From: an uncultured Eubacteriales bacterium
GTDB taxonomy: Bacteria; Bacillota; Clostridia; Oscillospirales; CAG-272
Assembly (NCBI GenBank): GCA_900552255.1
Contig: URZF01000058.1
Span: 1 to 8,254 of the forward strand
Length of the DNA stretch: 8,254 nucleotides
Direction: 5' to 3'
Part shown: positions 5,304-8,254 of the stretch, in pieces
Layout: every line of letters starts with the position of its first letter
Numbering within the stretch: the first letter of the stretch is position 1
The notes under the pieces: model-generated
The model's input: the letters and a program-made list of their open reading frames with translations, nothing else
The model's database searches: none
What the model was told of the DNA's origin: nothing
Program-made: the position numbers and the translations under genes

Positions 5304-6572
5304 TCATACGTGCGCTTCCTCCGGCACTTCCACGCGCTCGATGACCTCCCAGCCGCGGCGTTCCTTTTTGAAGAGGAGCGCATCTCCGACGATCCGGATA
5401 TATTCCATATAAAACAGCGGGTGAACGAACAGGACCGCCAGTCTGTGGAAGAATTTATACGGCAGATTTTTGCGTTCGACGATCAGCGCGCACGCGGTCA
5501 TGAGGAAGAAGGAGAGATAGATGGCGCCAAAGCCGGCGGCGGCCGGGATCAGCATACGATACCACATAGGATTCCCAGCCAGCGCCGTGAACAGGGACGC
5601 GCATGCAAAAAATGCAAAATAAGCGGTGCAGATGCCCATATACAGATAGGTGAGCCCGAGTGCCGTCGTGTAGTAGCGGTTTTTCAGATTGCCGCCTTGA
5701 CGGAGCTTTTTGCGGTAGAGCCTGCGGGACGCGACGACGCCGTGCATCCAGCGCCAGCGGCGCTTATTGGTCATGCTGTGGATCGGCGATTCCTCGACAT
5801 AGCATTTTGCGTAGGATGTGTAATAGGTGCTGTAATCATTCGCGGCACAGTCATACATCAGCTCGATATCCTCGGTGAGCGTCTCCCGGTAGGGCCATCC
5901 GCCGAGCTTTTCGATCAGCGAGCCGCGAAGCAGAAGTCCCGTTCCGACGGTCATGCAGGTGATGCCGTGGTCGGATTTGAAGCGGTTGCCCATATCGTCG
6001 ATCAGCGTCCAAATGACGCCGTTGCAGTCCGTCCAAATGTTGCTCGTGCCCTTTTTGGCGGGCAGATGGTTCTTGACGAGCTTTTTCGCACAGATCACGT
6101 CGGCGCCGCTCGCCATCGCATCGTTCATGCGGGAGAGAAAATCGGGCGCGAGCGCGCAGTCCGCGTCGATGATGAGATAAGCGTCGTATTTTTCCCCGTC
6201 GGCGAGGATCGTTTTCAGCGCGCCGTCGAGCGCGTCGCCCTTGCAGGTCTGCTCCGGCACCACATGGACATCGGCGCCGATTTTTTCCGCCATTCCAATG
6301 GTCGGATCGTCCGGCTCCTTGACGATGACGTGGACGTCAAAAAAGTCGGGATCATAATCCTGTTCGCCGATGGCTCGAAGGAGGTCTCCGATGGCGAGGC
6401 TTTCATTGCGCGCCGGAACGAGCAGGGCCAACCGGCTTTTTTTGTCGTTTGTGAGTCTTTTCTGAGGGCGGAGCGCGCCGAACCAGCCGATGATTCTCGG
6501 AAGATACAGCGCGACAAAGCCGACTGTGATCCAAAATAGGATTTTCAAGGATATCTCGATCAGTTTTTCCAT
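5304..6572 (-). CDS. Membrane glycosyltransferase family 2 (BcsA/NodC-like)
   Basis: This 422-residue inverting glycosyltransferase has membrane helices at both ends, like processive GT2 enzymes and glucosylceramide-type synthases. There is one N-terminal helix (about 7-31). The cytosolic GT-A domain follows, with LLVPARNE (50-57), the metal-binding DADC (136-139), TEDIEL (233-238, catalytic base region) and RRWRW (271-275, the Q/RxxRW-type acceptor motif). C-terminal helices are at about 303-333 and 340-365, with perhaps another at 375-397. The sugar donor and acceptor cannot be read from sequence. The four motifs are all intact, so it should be active. AGGAG precedes the ATG by 5 nt. It sits 42 bp after the GT8 gene, a gap that contains a short hairpin GCCGC/GCGGC (6589-6603) without a T-run. 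Flanked by acyltransferases in one operon, it probably glycosylates a lipid or extends a lipid-linked glycan at the membrane. Confidence 0.9.
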   Translation of the reverse strand: MEKLIEISLKILFWITVGFVALYLPRIIGWFGALRPQKRLTNDKKSRLALLVPARNESLAIGDLLRAIGEQDYDPDFFDVHVIVKEPDDPTIGMAEKIGADVHVVPEQTCKGDALDGALKTILADGEKYDAYLIIDADCALAPDFLSRMNDAMASGADVICAKKLVKNHLPAKKGTSNIWTDCNGVIWTLIDDMGNRFKSDHGITCMTVGTGLLLRGSLIEKLGGWPYRETLTEDIELMYDCAANDYSTYYTSYAKCYVEESPIHSMTNKRRWRWMHGVVASRRLYRKKLRQGGNLKNRYYTTALGLTYLYMGICTAYFAFFACASLFTALAGNPMWYRMLIPAAAGFGAIYLSFFLMTACALIVERKNLPYKFFHRLAVLFVHPLFYMEYIRIVGDALLFKKERRGWEVIERVEVPEEAHV

Positions 6573-6614
6573 AATTTCTCCTGATTCCGCCGCAAGATGC
6601 GGCTCTCGTAGATT

Positions 6615-7457
6615 TCAGCGGGGATTTTCGGAACAGCTTTGGGACAGCTCCCAATCCTGCATTTTCGTTTGGTATTCGGCAAGCACGTCGTCGAACTCAT
6701 AGGTGTGGTAGATCGTATGCAGCCGGTCGATTTCCCACGGCTTTACATTGACGGTGTGATAAAACGGCAGCCATCTGATGGATTTGGAAAAGTGGCGGAT
6801 GACCGTATCCTTCCGCATCCGGCGCTGCTCGTTGTAGCCGCGCGGCAAAAAGCATTTCTTCTTTGCCAGCCGGTTGACCGCGTCCTGATCGGGAAAGGGC
6901 AGCTTTTTTTCCGCGACAAGACCTCGTGCCTTCTTAAAAAAGCCTGTTTGACGTATTTTTTCGAGATCGAGCAGCAGCACGCCCGCGTTGATATATCTTG
7001 GATTTATGAATACCTTGCCGAGATAATCGAGCGCGCCGGCATATTCGCAGTCTTTCATGTCGTATTCAAAGAGAGGCCGGACATCTCCGATGGCGGCGGT
7101 ATCCGTGTCGAGATAGAGCACGCGCTCCGGCAGCGGCAGAAGGTCGGAAAAAAGCCGAAGCAGCGTATACGGCGTGTAAACGCTGTCGAGATTGGGACTG
7201 TCTTTCATTTCGGATAAAAACAGCTCGCGGATGTCATATCGAGCGATACGGCTTTCCGGATGCTTTTCGTGGAGAATTTTCTCCAAAAAGATGCTTTGCT
7301 CCTCCGTGATCGGCCGGAACGCGGGATTTCTGTCCGTCAGATCCATGGTGAGAAGATGAACGTCGAGCGCTTCCCTTGTATGCGATGCGACGGAAAGCAG
7401 GGAGATGAGCAGTCCCCGGAACACCTTGTCGTTGCCGCAGTATAACAAAGAGATCAT
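6615..7457 (-). CDS. Glycosyltransferase family 8 protein
   Basis: This 280-residue retaining glycosyltransferase belongs to the GT8 (LgtC/glycogenin-like) GT-A group. Visible signatures are the N-terminal nucleotide-sugar strand MISLLYCGNDKVFRG (1-15), a YTPYTLLRL helix (94-102), the metal/donor motif VLYLDTDT (113-120), INAGVLLLDL (156-165), DQDAVN (190-195) and the C-terminal RHFSKSIRWLPF (221-232), comparable to the HF-GxxKPW loop. There are no membrane helices; it is probably cytosolic or peripherally bound. GT8 enzymes use UDP-hexoses; the exact sugar is unknown. The ATG overlaps the TGA of the upstream acyltransferase gene as ATGA. Its ribosome binding site AGGGGG lies within that gene's last codons, so translation is coupled. 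The same stretch contains an A AAA AAG heptamer at which a -1 shift would fuse the two proteins. Confidence 0.9.
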   Translation of the reverse strand: MISLLYCGNDKVFRGLLISLLSVASHTREALDVHLLTMDLTDRNPAFRPITEEQSIFLEKILHEKHPESRIARYDIRELFLSEMKDSPNLDSVYTPYTLLRLFSDLLPLPERVLYLDTDTAAIGDVRPLFEYDMKDCEYAGALDYLGKVFINPRYINAGVLLLDLEKIRQTGFFKKARGLVAEKKLPFPDQDAVNRLAKKKCFLPRGYNEQRRMRKDTVIRHFSKSIRWLPFYHTVNVKPWEIDRLHTIYHTYEFDDVLAEYQTKMQDWELSQSCSENPR

Positions 7458-8248
7458 GAGCGTTCCCCCTTTTTTTCGGGCTTTGCCGGCTCGTAGGTAT
7501 AAAAAGCGTAGTTATCGGGATTTTCGGCGCGAGCGCACATCGCGGCATAAACCTTTTCCCGAAGCTCGGCTTGTCTGTCGCGGATCGTCGCGCCGTGGCT
7601 TTCAAACGGGCCGTCTACATAAACGACGATTCTCGGATTTCCTCTTTTTGACCGGCGGTAAGTCACGGTGAAGCAGAAAACGGGCGCGCCGTCCCCCGCC
7701 GGATAGCGGAACGAGGTCGAGGGAAACGGCCGGATCCCGGTATAATATGGCCAAATATGTGCCTCCGGATAGATGACGACGCTGTGTCCCTCCGAAATGC
7801 GCTGTTCGATCGCGGCGGAGAAGCCCTTGAAGCCGCCGAGCGTCGTCGGTGTCGGGAGCGCTCCCATCATCATGATGAGATTTTTCGTCCCTCTTGCCGC
7901 GATATTGTCGGGATTGACGATGACATAAGCATCCTTCGGAAAGGTGATCATGTTATGGATAAACGCATCGCCCGGAATTTGCGTGTGATTTCCGTACAAA
8001 AAATATCCGCGGTCGCGGTGATCTCGCAGCTTTTCTTTCCCGACGATTTTCAGGCGGAATTTCAAAAAGCAGTAAAGATAAGCAAACGGCGTCATCACGA
8101 TTCGATACACGAAGAATGCGGCGGCGCGCCAGAAAATGTTTTTTCTGATATAGGGAAAGTCCGAGCCGACCTCGACCTTTCTGCGCTCCCCGACGCCGGA
8201 GAATTCGTCGTTTACCGGGTCGTCATAATGAAATGTTTTTCGCTTCAC
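7454..8248 (-). CDS. Second PlsC-like acyltransferase family protein (start uncertain)
   Basis: This is a 264-residue lysophospholipid-acyltransferase-like protein. A hydrophobic segment (about 41-60) leads into the catalytic domain. Motif I reads NHTQIPGD (87-94), with five rather than four residues between His and Asp. Motif II lies around LPTPTTLGGFKG (131-142), and motif III is YPEAHIWPYYTGIRPF (160-175). As in the 4455-5264 protein, alanine replaces the PEG glycine and the motif is followed by an aromatic and RPF/RPY stretch, so the two are relatives of one divergent branch. The substrate is not known. The start given is GTG at 8248-8246. Only six bases remain upstream, with no ribosome binding site visible and the frame still open to the edge, so the gene may begin outside the window. 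It is the first visible gene of the operon; its promoter is not in view. Confidence 0.83.
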   Translation of the reverse strand: MKRKTFHYDDPVNDEFSGVGERRKVEVGSDFPYIRKNIFWRAAAFFVYRIVMTPFAYLYCFLKFRLKIVGKEKLRDHRDRGYFLYGNHTQIPGDAFIHNMITFPKDAYVIVNPDNIAARGTKNLIMMMGALPTPTTLGGFKGFSAAIEQRISEGHSVVIYPEAHIWPYYTGIRPFPSTSFRYPAGDGAPVFCFTVTYRRSKRGNPRIVVYVDGPFESHGATIRDRQAELREKVYAAMCARAENPDNYAFYTYEPAKPEKKGERS

Positions 8249-8254
8249 GGAATG

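Noticed and set aside
4599..6539. A 646-codon open frame on the plus strand, the longest frame in the window
   Set aside because: It lies antisense to the GT2 and acyltransferase genes, which show clear family motifs and ribosome binding sites. Its translation is Arg/His/Asp-rich with no recognisable domain, typical of a shadow opened by the codon bias of the real strand.
6589..6603. Hairpin GCCGC/GCGGC between the two glycosyltransferase genes
   Set aside because: A 5-bp stem without a T-run, too weak to call a terminator; the genes are most likely co-transcribed through it.
6639..7217. A 192-codon plus-strand frame
   Set aside because: It is the antisense shadow of the GT8 gene.

Overview
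The window looks like chromosome from a Gram-positive, low-to-mid GC anaerobe of the Clostridia. The evidence is: strong AGGAGG-type ribosome binding sites, sigma-A promoters close to TTGACA-N17-TATAAT, an HxlR regulator, an SirTM-type sirtuin beside a cysteine-rich macrodomain, and PlsC-like acyltransferases of a Firmicutes type. The first ~500 bases are visibly AT-rich; from about 1.2 kb the genes are GC-richer. No tRNA, rRNA, insertion sequence or CRISPR array is seen.

Left edge (1-520). The C-terminal 85 codons of an unrecognised + strand gene end at a strong hairpin. The hairpin has its U-tract on the minus strand. Facing it is a perfect consensus minus-strand promoter (340-368) with no gene to drive, so the pair defines a probable ~84-nt small RNA. 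A second hairpin with six T's on the + strand lies at 482-521.

Middle (520-4373). A minus-strand HxlR-family regulator is divergent from a + strand run of four genes: a COG2910-type NAD(P)-binding oxidoreductase, a metallo-beta-lactamase-like protein lacking most metal ligands, a zinc-type macrodomain ADP-ribosyl hydrolase, and an overlapping class M sirtuin (SirTM). The 331-bp control region has a consensus minus promoter, a near-consensus plus promoter (1063-1091) whose -35 sits in a perfect dyad, and two 17-bp direct repeats. The layout suggests a thiol/redox-responsive locus that couples NAD(P)H-dependent reduction to reversible ADP-ribosylation; that functional link is inference.

Right (4336-8254). 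Four minus-strand genes, read right to left, form a tight operon: PlsC-like acyltransferase, GT8 glycosyltransferase (ATGA overlap), membrane GT2 glycosyltransferase, and a second PlsC-like acyltransferase. It ends at a perfect 38-nt palindrome shared with the converging sirtuin gene. Two acyltransferases with two glycosyltransferases point to assembly of a membrane glycolipid or lipid-anchored glycan; the product is unknown. The rightmost gene may start outside the window.
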